DNA of 42,517 bases from a virus, in the IMG/VR virus record IMGVR_UViG_3300013132_005449, positions 1 to 42,517 of that record; one strand, given 5' to 3'. The notes beneath the pieces are model-generated. The model did no database searches and was not told where the DNA came from. It saw only the letters and a list, made by a program, of their open reading frames with translations. Of this stretch, positions 1-7,989 are shown one piece after another; position 1 is the stretch's first letter, and every line of letters starts with the position of its first letter. The position numbers were made by a program, and so were the translations under genes.

Positions 1-2577
1 AGTTGTAGTTGTTGTTGGAGTAGGTGTTTCAGTTGGTGTTTGTGTAGGAGTTTCAGTTGCTGTTAAAGTTGTAGTTGTTGTTGGCGTAGGTGTGTTGGTC
101 TGAGTTACGGTTGGTGTTTGAGTTGGGCAAATTGAGTAAAATCCAACAATATCACCATTCGAATCGAGCTCAATTACAATGTTTTCGTAAACATAGAATC
201 CTGAAATATCAATTGTATTAGGACCTATAGCAGAATCATAAAACTGAGTGTTCTCATCGAAATTTGAATAATCGCCCCATATTGAACCGTTCGCAGTACA
301 ACTACAAGCATCAGATAAAGTAACACCAGTACAACAAACGAATTCAATTCTAAGGTGTGTTGGAGTAGGAGTACTTGTTGGAGTTTCAGTTGGTGTAGGT
401 GTTTGTGTGGAACTCTCAGTAGGAGTCATCGTCATTGTTGAAGTTGGTGTTGGTGTCTCAGTGGAGGTTTGTGTTGGAGTTTCAGTTGGAGTTTCAGTTG
501 GAGCTGGTGTTGCAGTAGGAGTGAGTCCTGGCGTAGGTGTAAAAGTAGGTGTAGGAGTATTTGTCGGAGTTTCGCTTGGAGTTGGTGTTTGGGTTGTCGT
601 TTCGGTAGGAGTTTGTGTTATAGTCTCAGTTGGTGTCGTTGTGTTTGTTGGTGTGTATGAAGGGGTTTGAGTTTGTGAAGGAGTATTCGTTGGTGTAGGT
701 GTTCCTGTAGGTAATATTACAAAGCAGTCGGGACACTTAGGGTCAAGTAGGTCATACTTGTCTTTTAGAAGTTTGAAATTGTGCCAAATTTGTGACGCAT
801 TCAAAGGCTCTGTGTACATTCTAAATGCACTAATGTCCCCAATCAAACTACCACCAAAATATTCCTCTAATTTAATGTGAGTTGTTAATCCAGAGTATAT
901 TGTGTTATTCAAATCATGAGTGGTTAAACACTCAGGGTCTTGTTGGTACACTATTTCATCAATTGTTTCAGGACACCCACCAGAGAATGTAAGGTTATCA
1001 TGTAATCCTTGTGTACCACCACCAATTGATATGTTATATGATACACCAATTTGTTTTTCTTTTGGTGTATTAAGAAGTCTTGGAATAATTTCTTCAAAGT
1101 TTTCAACGACCATGAAAAGTCTACCATTGACGTAAAATTTCATTGTACCCAACCTATACTTTTGTTCTTCAGTCCAATTATCATTGAAGGTTACAATTTC
1201 AGTCGTCGCTGGGTCATAATCTGTTTCATGGGTGATTGGAGGTTCAATTAAACTAACACTGTTATGTGCGGGTGTTGCCGTATATATTGTATCCACTAAA
1301 AGACCGAGACCACCTTTCTCATACAAATCACAAGCATCAAACCATTCATATCGTTGGAACACAGCATCTATCTGAACCCAATGTTCTACTTTACTATAAT
1401 CTGTTTTATCACAATTATGGAATATCCCTTTCGTTGAACACCATTCGTGTACAGTAACCCCTGTTACATAAGTCAAACCTGTTAAGCATGCTCCAGTGAA
1501 TTCACAATCACCTGTTATACGATAGGTTTTTACACAAAGTCTTGGGTCACCTGTATCCCCACTCAATCTAAGGGAAAGAGCATTTGATACACCATCATAT
1601 AGTGGGTCAAGCTCAGGATACTTGGCAGTAACTGTGCAATTACACGGACAACCACATGAACAGTTTTGAGAAGTACCTCCTGATTGTTGATATACTTTCA
1701 TACAGGAAATTTCGGCGGTGTGACCAGTTTCTAAGCACTCACAGGTGTGCATACAGCTCAAACCCGATGTTACCCTTGTGTATCCTGTGTCTTGAACAGG
1801 ACTTCCATCAGGATAGTGATAAAACTTATTTTCCGCACGAGCACCCATATAAAAGAATGTTCCTTTGTTATCGGGATATCTTTCATTCAACCCAACGTCA
1901 GTATTACCAGTCCATCTATATCTCAACATAATTTCAGATGTCCAACCCAAGTGGACTCTTTGTGGGAAAATTTGGTACGTGTACCCTGGTAATTTATAGA
2001 AACCTTGGAAAAATCCCCCGTTTAATCTTGCAAAGTAACCTACGGAATCTCCGTAAGTATCAAAGCTCAAATCATAGGTATAAGAATCATCGTTCCAAAG
2101 TCTATTTGATGTTGTTGTAAATCCTGTGATAGGATGAAGTTTCATTCTCCTATCATATTTGTATCTTGAAAACTTATCTGAAATATTTGTGTAAAGTCCT
2201 GTTGTAATGTCTATTGTTTCTCCCGACATTTTTTTCACCAAACCATTATCAATACCTGTGAGACCTACATCACACAAAGTTTGTGCTGATGGACAAAAAT
2301 TTGGGTCAATGTATAATGGGTTCCAATAGTTTTCTGAAACTATGGTTTGAGCACTAAAATCACAACTGTTCGTTTGGCATAAAGTAGTACCAGTACTATT
2401 AAAGTTGAATTTGAATGGCATTCTATTACCATCATCTTCACCTATTAATAATGGCGAAAAAACAACCTCTTGGTCATAGGTTTTTTCGTCCGATGCAAGA
2501 CAAATGTCTGTTATTTCATTTACGAACTGTAAACCCCACCTCCTAAAATTATACTGATTAATATTTTGGTAAGCCAT
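1..2577 (-). CDS. Large tail fibre/adhesin-like protein with LamG-like region and Thr-Pro stalks (3' end outside window)
   Basis: An open frame of 859 codons runs on the minus strand from an ATG at 2577 to base 1 with no stop, so the C-terminus is missing. The N-terminal ~450 residues are aromatic and Cys-rich and include a CSCGCPCNC cluster (1636-1662). Around bases 800-1200 there are features of concanavalin/LamG-type lectin domains, such as [11 protein letters not shown] and [19 protein letters not shown]. Two low-complexity stalks of alternating Thr-Pro with Glu, Gln and Ser follow (about 360-715 and 1-126), separated by a ~75-residue Cys-containing module. This layout fits an elongated receptor-binding or decoration protein. 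Its start faces the plus-strand gene at 2630, with a TATTTAT box 9 nt upstream. Family assignment is by pattern only. The Thr-rich stalks are possible O-glycosylation targets for the sugar genes nearby, which is inference. Confidence 0.75.
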   Translation of the reverse strand, partial: MAYQNINQYNFRRWGLQFVNEITDICLASDEKTYDQEVVFSPLLIGEDDGNRMPFKFNFNSTGTTLCQTNSCDFSAQTIVSENYWNPLYIDPNFCPSAQTLCDVGLTGIDNGLVKKMSGETIDITTGLYTNISDKFSRYKYDRRMKLHPITGFTTTSNRLWNDDSYTYDLSFDTYGDSVGYFARLNGGFFQGFYKLPGYTYQIFPQRVHLGWTSEIMLRYRWTGNTDVGLNERYPDNKGTFFYMGARAENKFYHYPDGSPVQDTGYTRVTSGLSCMHTCECLETGHTAEISCMKVYQQSGGTSQNCSCGCPCNCTVTAKYPELDPLYDGVSNALSLRLSGDTGDPRLCVKTYRITGDCEFTGACLTGLTYVTGVTVHEWCSTKGIFHNCDKTDYSKVEHWVQIDAVFQRYEWFDACDLYEKGGLGLLVDTIYTATPAHNSVSLIEPPITHETDYDPATTEIVTFNDNWTEEQKYRLGTMKFYVNGRLFMVVENFEEIIPRLLNTPKEKQIGVSYNISIGGGTQGLHDNLTFSGGCPETIDEIVYQQDPECLTTHDLNNTIYSGLTTHIKLEEYFGGSLIGDISAFRMYTEPLNASQIWHNFKLLKDKYDLLDPKCPDCFVILPTGTPTPTNTPSQTQTPSYTPTNTTTPTETITQTPTETTTQTPTPSETPTNTPTPTFTPTPGLTPTATPAPTETPTETPTQTSTETPTPTSTMTMTPTESSTQTPTPTETPTSTPTPTHLRIEFVCCTGVTLSDACSCTANGSIWGDYSNFDENTQFYDSAIGPNTIDISGFYVYENIVIELDSNGDIVGFYSICPTQTPTVTQTNTPTPTTTTTLTATETPTQTPTETPTPTTTTT

Positions 2578-2586
2578 AAACTAATG

Positions 2587-2593
2587 ATAAATA
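2587..2593 (-). promoter_or_regulatory. TATTTAT box upstream of the fibre gene
   Basis: Sense-strand TATTTAT ends 9 nt before the ATG at 2577. It is one of eleven such boxes before probable late genes. No experimental start site is known, so the promoter role is inferred from recurrence. Confidence 0.5.
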
Positions 2594-2606
2594 CCTTGCG
2601 TCAGAG

Positions 2607-2614
2607 TATTTATA
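2607..2614 (+). promoter_or_regulatory. TATTTATA box upstream of the 2630 gene
   Basis: TATTTATA lies 15 nt before the ATG at 2630. The 52-bp divergent gap carries one TATTTAT box in each direction, which shows that the motif follows the transcription strand. Confidence 0.5.
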
Positions 2615-2629
2615 GATTAAAAACACGAG

Positions 2630-3448
2630 ATGATTACGACTGATAAAGAATTTTATTCATCGCCTTATTATTTCTTCCTCAGAGATAAAGGAAAAGACTA
2701 TTCATTATATTTTTCTGCAGAACAGACAATTGTTGAAGCAAGAAAAAAAGATGAAATGATTAAAGTGCCAAAAGACAAAGTAAAACTTGTTAAACAATAC
2801 TTAGAAAAATTGTTGAAATCGAAATCAAAGAAGTCTACAAAAGATATGAAGGGTGAGATTGAGGAGTTGGTTTCTATGGATGGTTCTTTTACAAATTCAA
2901 AAATTCCAATCTTAGACCCAAGACTACACCCTAAAAAAACTATGGACCAAACGGTTGCCGCTTCTCGTATCACAAACGACCCAATATCTCGTGGATATAG
3001 AACATATTACGGTGAGTCAGTTGAAGAAATCGGTGAAGAGGATATGTCTGCAGCTTTTGGTTATGAAGAAACAAAAGACATGGACGGTAAGGATACTTTC
3101 AAATATTTTAAAGACGAGTTGGAGATGGGTACTGAAGAAGCAAAAGATAGAACAGAACAACAAGGAAAAGACCCATCAGGAAAAAGGGATAAAAAGTCAA
3201 AGTATAAAAATGACCCAAACTTTATTTCAAGACAAATTTTACCTGAAATCCAAAAACAAAAAGCAATTAAAATGTTGGAAGACATGTTGGCAAAAAAGAA
3301 AAGTTCATCTGATGCAGACATTTCAGAAAAAGAAAAAGAAGTGAAAGTTTCTAATATTTTGAAAAAGAATTTGAAATCATTAAAAAAACAAATGGACAAA
3401 GAAGGTCTATCAAAAAAAGATATCCTAAAACTTTTGGACGGTGAATAA
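2630..3448 (+). CDS. Hypothetical protein, charged and helical, probably late
   Basis: A 272-residue protein that I cannot assign to a family. Residues 1-60 look globular (KEFYSSPYYFFLRDKGKDYSLYF). The rest is Lys/Glu-rich and probably helical, with Lys-rich stretches and a C-terminal LKKQMDKEGLSKKDILKLLDGE-type tail. No signal peptide or membrane segment is visible. It is the first gene of the plus-strand series, with a TATTTATA box upstream. Its stop overlaps the next gene's GTG start by 8 nt, so the two are probably translationally coupled. A virion or assembly role is inferred from position only. Confidence 0.75.
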   Translation: MITTDKEFYSSPYYFFLRDKGKDYSLYFSAEQTIVEARKKDEMIKVPKDKVKLVKQYLEKLLKSKSKKSTKDMKGEIEELVSMDGSFTNSKIPILDPRLHPKKTMDQTVAASRITNDPISRGYRTYYGESVEEIGEEDMSAAFGYEETKDMDGKDTFKYFKDELEMGTEEAKDRTEQQGKDPSGKRDKKSKYKNDPNFISRQILPEIQKQKAIKMLEDMLAKKKSSSDADISEKEKEVKVSNILKKNLKSLKKQMDKEGLSKKDILKLLDGE

Positions 3449-3908
3449 AGATTTATATGATAAGGAAGTAGAGTTACCAGAAGATAAAAGAATTCATTTA
3501 AGAAAATGTTTTCAAAGAGTTAATAATGCCGATGCAAATTCCGAGGGTTATAAAAGAAATAAGGAGTTACAAGACCAAAAGTTTGTAGGTTACAAACAAC
3601 TTAAAAGAATTAAAAACTTCTTCGACAATTTCAATGGAAATCAAAACGATTCTGAGTTTGTTTTGAATGGAGGATTTGAAATGAAAAATTGGGTGAATGA
3701 TGAGCTCAGAAAATTAAGAGAGTTTGGTCACCTTACTAAAAGAAATAAGATGGATGCAGGAATGCAAAACCAATTCATCAAGCCACATGAGAAAAAAGAT
3801 TTCACAAATGTGAGACCATCTCAAGAACATTCAAAAACTGTAGACAAATACAACGCTTCAGTAACTGAAAGTTTGAAGAGAATAAAAGAATTAATTTCTA
3901 AAATTTAA
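3441..3908 (+). CDS. Hypothetical protein, GTG start
   Basis: A 155-residue, highly charged protein that I do not recognise. The frame opens with GTG at 3441 (NKDLYDKEVELPEDKR), overlapping the preceding stop. The next in-frame ATG is far inside the conserved-looking part, so GTG is preferred. The sequence is mostly helical and basic, with an alternating Lys/Glu pattern in the last 30 residues (SLKRIKELISKI). Five bases separate it from the next start. Nothing indicates a catalytic function. Confidence 0.7.
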   Translation: MNKDLYDKEVELPEDKRIHLRKCFQRVNNADANSEGYKRNKELQDQKFVGYKQLKRIKNFFDNFNGNQNDSEFVLNGGFEMKNWVNDELRKLREFGHLTKRNKMDAGMQNQFIKPHEKKDFTNVRPSQEHSKTVDKYNASVTESLKRIKELISKI

Positions 3909-3913
3909 ATAAT

Positions 3914-4207
3914 ATGTCTGAACAAATTAACCTAGATTTATCTCAAAACATTCCAAATCAACTGACTGCTGTTGCAGATATTGAAAGAGCAAAGTTGATA
4001 CCAAGAAACGATTACAACGCAGTTGGTAACCCCTATTCATCTGTGAATAGAGATGCAATTGCTGATGGCGATTCTATGGGCAGAGGTACAGGTACCTTCT
4101 TGGATGTTTACAACGTCAACGCTGGAACAATCACAGATGTTGTGGAGAGAAAAAATGAAATCAAAATCAATAAATTTAATTCCAGCAAAACATATCCCGA
4201 TTTCTAA
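3914..4207 (+). CDS. Hypothetical protein, small
   Basis: A 97-residue protein with no recognised family. It is rich in Asn, Asp and Gly, with phrases such as GNPYSSVNRDAIADGDSMGRGTG, more like a structural loop-rich protein than an enzyme. The stop TAA overlaps the next ATG (TAATG), so translation is probably coupled to the WYL-like gene. No Shine-Dalgarno sequence precedes the start (AAATTTAAATAAT). Confidence 0.65.
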   Translation: MSEQINLDLSQNIPNQLTAVADIERAKLIPRNDYNAVGNPYSSVNRDAIADGDSMGRGTGTFLDVYNVNAGTITDVVERKNEIKINKFNSSKTYPDF

Positions 4208-4614
4208 TGAAATTAACAGGTTCATTACGAGGTCTGCTTTTGGAGATTGCTTCCATTGAAACGGTACAAGATGCTGTTAATGGTAGAAAGGTTTGTATTG
4301 TCTATTATGACGGTGACGAACCTGGTGGACGTGGTCTTCGTGAAGTTGAGCCTGTTGCACTTGGTAAAAGTAAAGCAGGAAACCTTGTTATGAGAGCTTG
4401 GGATAGAGAAGGAGCATCACATACGGGATATAAAGGGGAACAACCATTACCAGGTTGGAGACTTTTTAGATTAGATAAGATGTTATCTATGAAACCAACT
4501 GGTGAGGTTTACAATACTCCAAGACCAAATTATAATTTTAGTGGAGATAAGAGTATGACCTCCGTAATAACGATAGCAAAATTCGATAACGCACAACCAC
4601 AACAAACTGTTTAA
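4207..4614 (+). CDS. WYL-like domain protein
   Basis: A 135-residue protein. Residues ~28-93 follow the WYL pattern: a hydrophobic strand with a Tyr pair (CIVYYDG), an Arg-containing strand leading to a Pro (GLREVEPVAL), a strand-rich middle (NLVMRAWDREG), and a closing WRLFRLDKM. WYL domains are SH3-like folds that bind nucleic acid or small ligands and usually regulate transcription or nuclease partners. No helix-turn-helix is present here, so this would be a stand-alone WYL module. It sits in a tight run of probably late genes. The family call comes from motif layout only. Confidence 0.55.
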   Translation: MKLTGSLRGLLLEIASIETVQDAVNGRKVCIVYYDGDEPGGRGLREVEPVALGKSKAGNLVMRAWDREGASHTGYKGEQPLPGWRLFRLDKMLSMKPTGEVYNTPRPNYNFSGDKSMTSVITIAKFDNAQPQQTV

Positions 4615-4615
4615 T

Positions 4616-5230
4616 ATGAACGAAAATGATTTAATGAGTAGATTGGTAGCTTCAAAAGCTATCATGGATAGTCCAAAATTTAATAGTAAGGCTAGTCAAT
4701 ACGACGGAGGACTTCCACCTACATCTTTACAAGAATTCAATGCACCTCAAGCAAGATATAATATCCCAGAAGAATTCCTACAGGAACAACCATCTTCTGC
4801 ACCTTTATTAAGTTCAGTACCTAGAGAAAACACAAAGCCTGTAGGGGTTCCTACTGTTGATGCAATTAAGAACTCTAGACTACCTGACGAAATCAAAAGA
4901 CTTATGATTGAGCATCCAATCGCTCAACCTCAACAACAACAGTCTGCAACTTTATCAAACGATTTGATTGAAAAGGCATCAAGACTAATGAAAAGTGGAA
5001 CTAACAATTATGTTCCCGATTCCGCAAAACAAAAACAACAGCCAATTAAAGAGTCTTCAAATTTAGACGTTTCTAAAATCCAACAAATGATTGAAGCGGC
5101 GGTTGAGAAAGCACTCCAAAAGAACGGCATGATTGTTGAAAGCACAGAAAAAACTGGTGAAATTTTTTCATTCAGAGTTGGTAAACATATCTTCGAAGGT
5201 AAAGTTACCAAGATTAAAAAGTTATCCTAA
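4616..5230 (+). CDS. Hypothetical protein, Gln/Pro-rich middle and compact C-terminus
   Basis: A 204-residue protein. The first ~110 residues are Pro/Ser/Gln-rich and probably disordered (including QPQQQQS). A helical stretch near 115-175 could be a coiled coil (SKIQQMIEAAVEKALQK), and the end is a short beta-rich module (GEIFSFRVGKHIFEGKVTKIKKL). This shape resembles small virion adaptor or assembly proteins, but no family is recognised. It is the last gene before a perfect inverted repeat and the start of the glycosyltransferase locus. Confidence 0.65.
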   Translation: MNENDLMSRLVASKAIMDSPKFNSKASQYDGGLPPTSLQEFNAPQARYNIPEEFLQEQPSSAPLLSSVPRENTKPVGVPTVDAIKNSRLPDEIKRLMIEHPIAQPQQQQSATLSNDLIEKASRLMKSGTNNYVPDSAKQKQQPIKESSNLDVSKIQQMIEAAVEKALQKNGMIVESTEKTGEIFSFRVGKHIFEGKVTKIKKLS

Positions 5231-5250
5231 CATATTTCTTTATTCGAGTA

Positions 5251-5281
5251 GAATTGTTATACTTTAACATTATAACAATTC
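5251..5281. promoter_or_regulatory. Perfect 11-bp inverted repeat before the sugar locus
   Basis: GAATTGTTATA (5251-5261) is followed after 9 nt by its exact reverse complement TATAACAATTC (5271-5281), ending 3 nt before the ATG at 5285. The stem is AT-rich and has no T-run behind it, so a strong terminator is unlikely. It could be an operator for a dimeric repressor or a hairpin that hides the start codon region. Confidence 0.6.
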
Positions 5282-5284
5282 ATT

Positions 5285-6496
5285 ATGCCCAAAATCAATG
5301 TATTAGTCGTACCTTCAGATAGAACAGGTGTTGGCAAATTTAGGTCTGTAGACCCACACATTTTCTTACAAAATTTATATCCCGATGATTTTTATGTGGA
5401 CATCATGTATGATGTTCCATATGGTGATGATGCCTTTTGGAAAAAATATCAAATTGTCGCTTTTCACAGAAGTATTGGTCCCGATTTCGATTTGGCAAAT
5501 GCATTAATTCCGAAACTTAAAAGTTGGGGTATTAAAACAGTTTGTGATATTGATGATTATTGGATGCCAGGCAAAGAACACCCAATCCACGATATTATCA
5601 AGATTAATAAAATTAACGAAAAGATTGTTGCTAATCTCAGGGTATCAGAATACGTAACTACAACTACAACATTATTTGCGGATGAGATAAAAAAATTAAA
5701 TAAAAATGTTTTTGTATTTCCAAACGCGATAAACCCAAATGAATCTCAATATAAAGAACCCACCCCCCCATCAGACAAACTAAGAATAGGGTGGTTGGGT
5801 GGTTCATCTCATTTACACGATTTAGAATTATTAGACCAACCTTTAGGAAGGTTAGTCTCAAAAGCAGACAAACTTCAATTTGTACTATGTGGTTTTGATA
5901 CGAGAGGTACAATAACCGAAATCAATTCCCAAACTAAAGAACACAAGAAAAGAAATATTCTTCCACACGAAACTGTTTGGGCTAAGTATGAAAATATTAT
6001 AACACAAAAGTATCAGATAGTATCGGAGGATTACAAAAAGTATCTTTTACAATATACCCAAGAATTCTATCCAAATGAATTACAAGAATCTTATTTAAGA
6101 GTTTGGACAAAACCTGTTCAATCTTATGCTAAGAACTATTCAAAATTTGATGTATCTTTAGCACCAATTAAAAACCATCTTTTTAATAGAGTTAAGTCTC
6201 AATTAAAAGTGATTGAAGCTGGTTTTTATAAAAAAGCAATTATTGCTTCAAACATCGGACCTTATACAATTGATTTGAAACATTGTTTACAAAACGGTAA
6301 TTTTGTTGAAGGTAATGCTCTTTTAGTTGATGAAAATAGAAACCATTCTGATTGGGCAAAGTATATCGACAAGTTAGAAAAAAATAGAAACATGGCAATT
6401 GATATGGGAGAAAGATTATATGAAACAGTCAAAGACACTTATGATTTGAAAAATGTAACAAAAAACAGAGCAGAATTTTATAAATCGATTTTATGA
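5285..6496 (+). CDS. GT4-like (GT-B fold) glycosyltransferase
   Basis: A 403-residue protein with GT-B organisation. The N-terminal domain ends in a CDIDDYW segment, with a TTTTTLFADEI stretch as seen in phage and bacterial glycosyltransferases. A linker, FVFPNAINP, matches the PNGID-like element of GT4 enzymes. The second Rossmann domain begins LRIGWLGGSSHLHDL and holds the donor-site stretch (SLAPIKNHLFNRVKSQLKVIEAGFYKKAII), where Lys and Glu correspond to the GT4 EGFG-type site. Length is normal for the family. It heads the sugar locus, behind a perfect inverted repeat, and overlaps the next gene by 4 nt. Donor and acceptor are unknown. Confidence 0.85.
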   Translation: MPKINVLVVPSDRTGVGKFRSVDPHIFLQNLYPDDFYVDIMYDVPYGDDAFWKKYQIVAFHRSIGPDFDLANALIPKLKSWGIKTVCDIDDYWMPGKEHPIHDIIKINKINEKIVANLRVSEYVTTTTTLFADEIKKLNKNVFVFPNAINPNESQYKEPTPPSDKLRIGWLGGSSHLHDLELLDQPLGRLVSKADKLQFVLCGFDTRGTITEINSQTKEHKKRNILPHETVWAKYENIITQKYQIVSEDYKKYLLQYTQEFYPNELQESYLRVWTKPVQSYAKNYSKFDVSLAPIKNHLFNRVKSQLKVIEAGFYKKAIIASNIGPYTIDLKHCLQNGNFVEGNALLVDENRNHSDWAKYIDKLEKNRNMAIDMGERLYETVKDTYDLKNVTKNRAEFYKSIL

Positions 6497-7191
6497 TAAC
6501 AATCCCAATTAACAAATTACTTTTTATTGATATTGAAACTGTTGGGTGTGAGCCTGATTGGGAAAGTTTCAAAAAAAACAAACCTGAACTTTCCTTCCAA
6601 TTTGAACATATACAGGACAATTTGAGAAAAAGATTCCCTGAAGAATCCGAAACTCCTTTAGAACAATTGTTTGTTAACAGAGCGGCGTTGGTTCCTGAAT
6701 TTCTAAGAGTTGTTTGTGTAAGTGCCGCCTTTGTGGTTGAAGGTCAAGTCAAAATACAATCTTTTCATAGTAATGATGAAAAGAAGTTGTTACAAGACGT
6801 TCAGAAACTTTTATACAGGTCAGGAGAGCTCGGATTCTTTTTGTGTGGTCATAATGTGAAAGGATTTGATATTCCCGCATTGGCAAAAAGAATGATTATA
6901 AACGGTCTTCAACCACCAAATTTATTACCAGGACATGATGTAAAACCTTGGGAAGTAAAAGCTGTTGATACAAAAGATATATGGCAATACGGTGGATTCG
7001 GGCAGTTTGCGTCATTAGAATTGATGTGTGTTTGCTTAGGTGTTGAATCATCTAAAAATACAGAAGTTGTTGGAAATAAAGTCCACGAAGCATATTGGAA
7101 AAATAAAGACATCGAAGGTATAGTGAAATACTGTGAAAAGGATGTTACTCAATTAATAGAAGTCATAAAAAAATTAATAAATTTAAAATGA
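6493..7191 (+). CDS. DEDDy 3'-5' exonuclease, PolB-exonuclease-like
   Basis: A 232-residue protein carrying all three exonuclease motifs: Exo I FIDIETVG (D13, E15), Exo II GHNVKGFDIPAL (N121, D126) and Exo III YCEKDVTQL (Y213, D217), so it is of the DEDDy type. The size and the long Exo I to Exo II spacing fit the stand-alone 3'-5' exonucleases related to the DNA polymerase B proofreading domain. It would remove 3' nucleotides from DNA during phage replication, repair or host DNA breakdown. It overlaps both neighbours (ATGA and ATGATG junctions), lying between a glycosyltransferase and dUTPase. All catalytic residues are present. Confidence 0.88.
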   Translation: MITIPINKLLFIDIETVGCEPDWESFKKNKPELSFQFEHIQDNLRKRFPEESETPLEQLFVNRAALVPEFLRVVCVSAAFVVEGQVKIQSFHSNDEKKLLQDVQKLLYRSGELGFFLCGHNVKGFDIPALAKRMIINGLQPPNLLPGHDVKPWEVKAVDTKDIWQYGGFGQFASLELMCVCLGVESSKNTEVVGNKVHEAYWKNKDIEGIVKYCEKDVTQLIEVIKKLINLK

Positions 7192-7808
7192 TGCAAGACG
7201 AAGTAAAAAAATCTGACGAAGAAATTTGGAAGGAGATTTACGACCAATTCAATAAAATCAAAGAAGAGATTGGAATTGAACCTGACGAAGAGTATCGTAA
7301 AGAATTAGAAGACATGTTTGGAATGTCTATTGACGACATGAATGAAGAAGCGGCAATTTCAATGATGAGCCAAGATATTGAAATTGAAATGATTAATCCT
7401 GATGCGATATTTCCTTCATACAATTACCCGAGTGATTCAGGCTTCGATTTATACTCAGTAGAAGAGATAACATTAGAGCCTTTTGGACGAGCTGCCGTTC
7501 CAACAGGACTGAAATTTAATTTTAACGAAGGTTATGAAATACAAGTAAGAACCAAAAGTGGTTTAGCGGTCAATCAAGGTTTAATGGTCTTGAATTCACC
7601 AGGAACTGTCGACCAAGGATATACTGGAGAAATCAAAGTTCCTGTTTTTAATGCAAATCCGTCTAAATTTACAATCACAAAAGGAATGAAGGTAGCCCAA
7701 GCCGTCCTTTGTCCTGTGAAAAACGGTAAATTTGTAAATCTAATATCTGTAGATAAAATTGGAGAAAAAGACCGTGGAGACAACGGGTTTGGTAGTACGG
7801 GTATTTAA
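7188..7808 (+). CDS. dut: dUTPase with N-terminal extension
   Basis: A 206-residue protein whose residues ~65-206 form a trimeric dUTP diphosphatase. Motif 1 is SGFDLYS (84-90), motif 2 RTKSGLAV (121-128), motif 3 SPGTVDQGYTGEI (137-149, with the conserved Asp and Tyr), motif 4 KGMKVAQAVL (165-174) and motif 5 RGDNGFGSTG (196-205). It converts dUTP to dUMP, keeping uracil out of phage DNA and feeding dTMP synthesis. The first ~62 residues are an extra acidic, helical extension absent from standard ~145-residue enzymes. Motif 5 has DN where RGxGGFGSTG is usual. The start overlaps the exonuclease stop. Confidence 0.95.
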   Translation: MMQDEVKKSDEEIWKEIYDQFNKIKEEIGIEPDEEYRKELEDMFGMSIDDMNEEAAISMMSQDIEIEMINPDAIFPSYNYPSDSGFDLYSVEEITLEPFGRAAVPTGLKFNFNEGYEIQVRTKSGLAVNQGLMVLNSPGTVDQGYTGEIKVPVFNANPSKFTITKGMKVAQAVLCPVKNGKFVNLISVDKIGEKDRGDNGFGSTGI

Positions 7809-7818
7809 AACCTTATTT

Positions 7819-7989
7819 ATGGGAAAATATTATGAAAACTTGGATGCTCTTATAGAGTTAATCAAGAAATTAGAAAAGAAACATATGCTTGCAGAGTTTA
7901 TTTTAGATTGCATACAGATTTCCAAACAAGACCCTAAACTAACTCCACATGAAGTAATTAAACAAGCAAAGAAAAAAAGATTATCATAA
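7819..7989 (+). CDS. Small hypothetical protein (56 aa)
   Basis: A short frame with a Lys-rich helical product (MGKYYENLDALIELIKKLEKK start). An upstream in-frame ATG at 7759 would overlap the conserved dUTPase motif 5 region, so the ATG at 7819, 11 nt after the dUTPase stop, is preferred. That ATG lies inside TTATTTATGGG. The stop overlaps the next gene's ATG (TAATG). No family is recognised. Confidence 0.6.
   Translation: MGKYYENLDALIELIKKLEKKHMLAEFILDCIQISKQDPKLTPHEVIKQAKKKRLS

Noticed and set aside
407-670. Plus-strand frames rich in Gly/Val or Ser/Trp opposite the Thr-Pro stalk
   Set aside because: They are antisense readings of the repeated Thr-Pro codons of the minus-strand fibre gene, which is open for 859 codons.
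920-2120. Several plus-strand frames of 60-90 codons across 920-2120
   Set aside because: They mirror the fibre gene, have no coherent start spacing or families, and the minus frame has clear domain patterns.
3061-3399. Minus-strand Phe/Ser-rich frame within the 2630 gene
   Set aside because: Antisense shadow of Lys/Glu codons.
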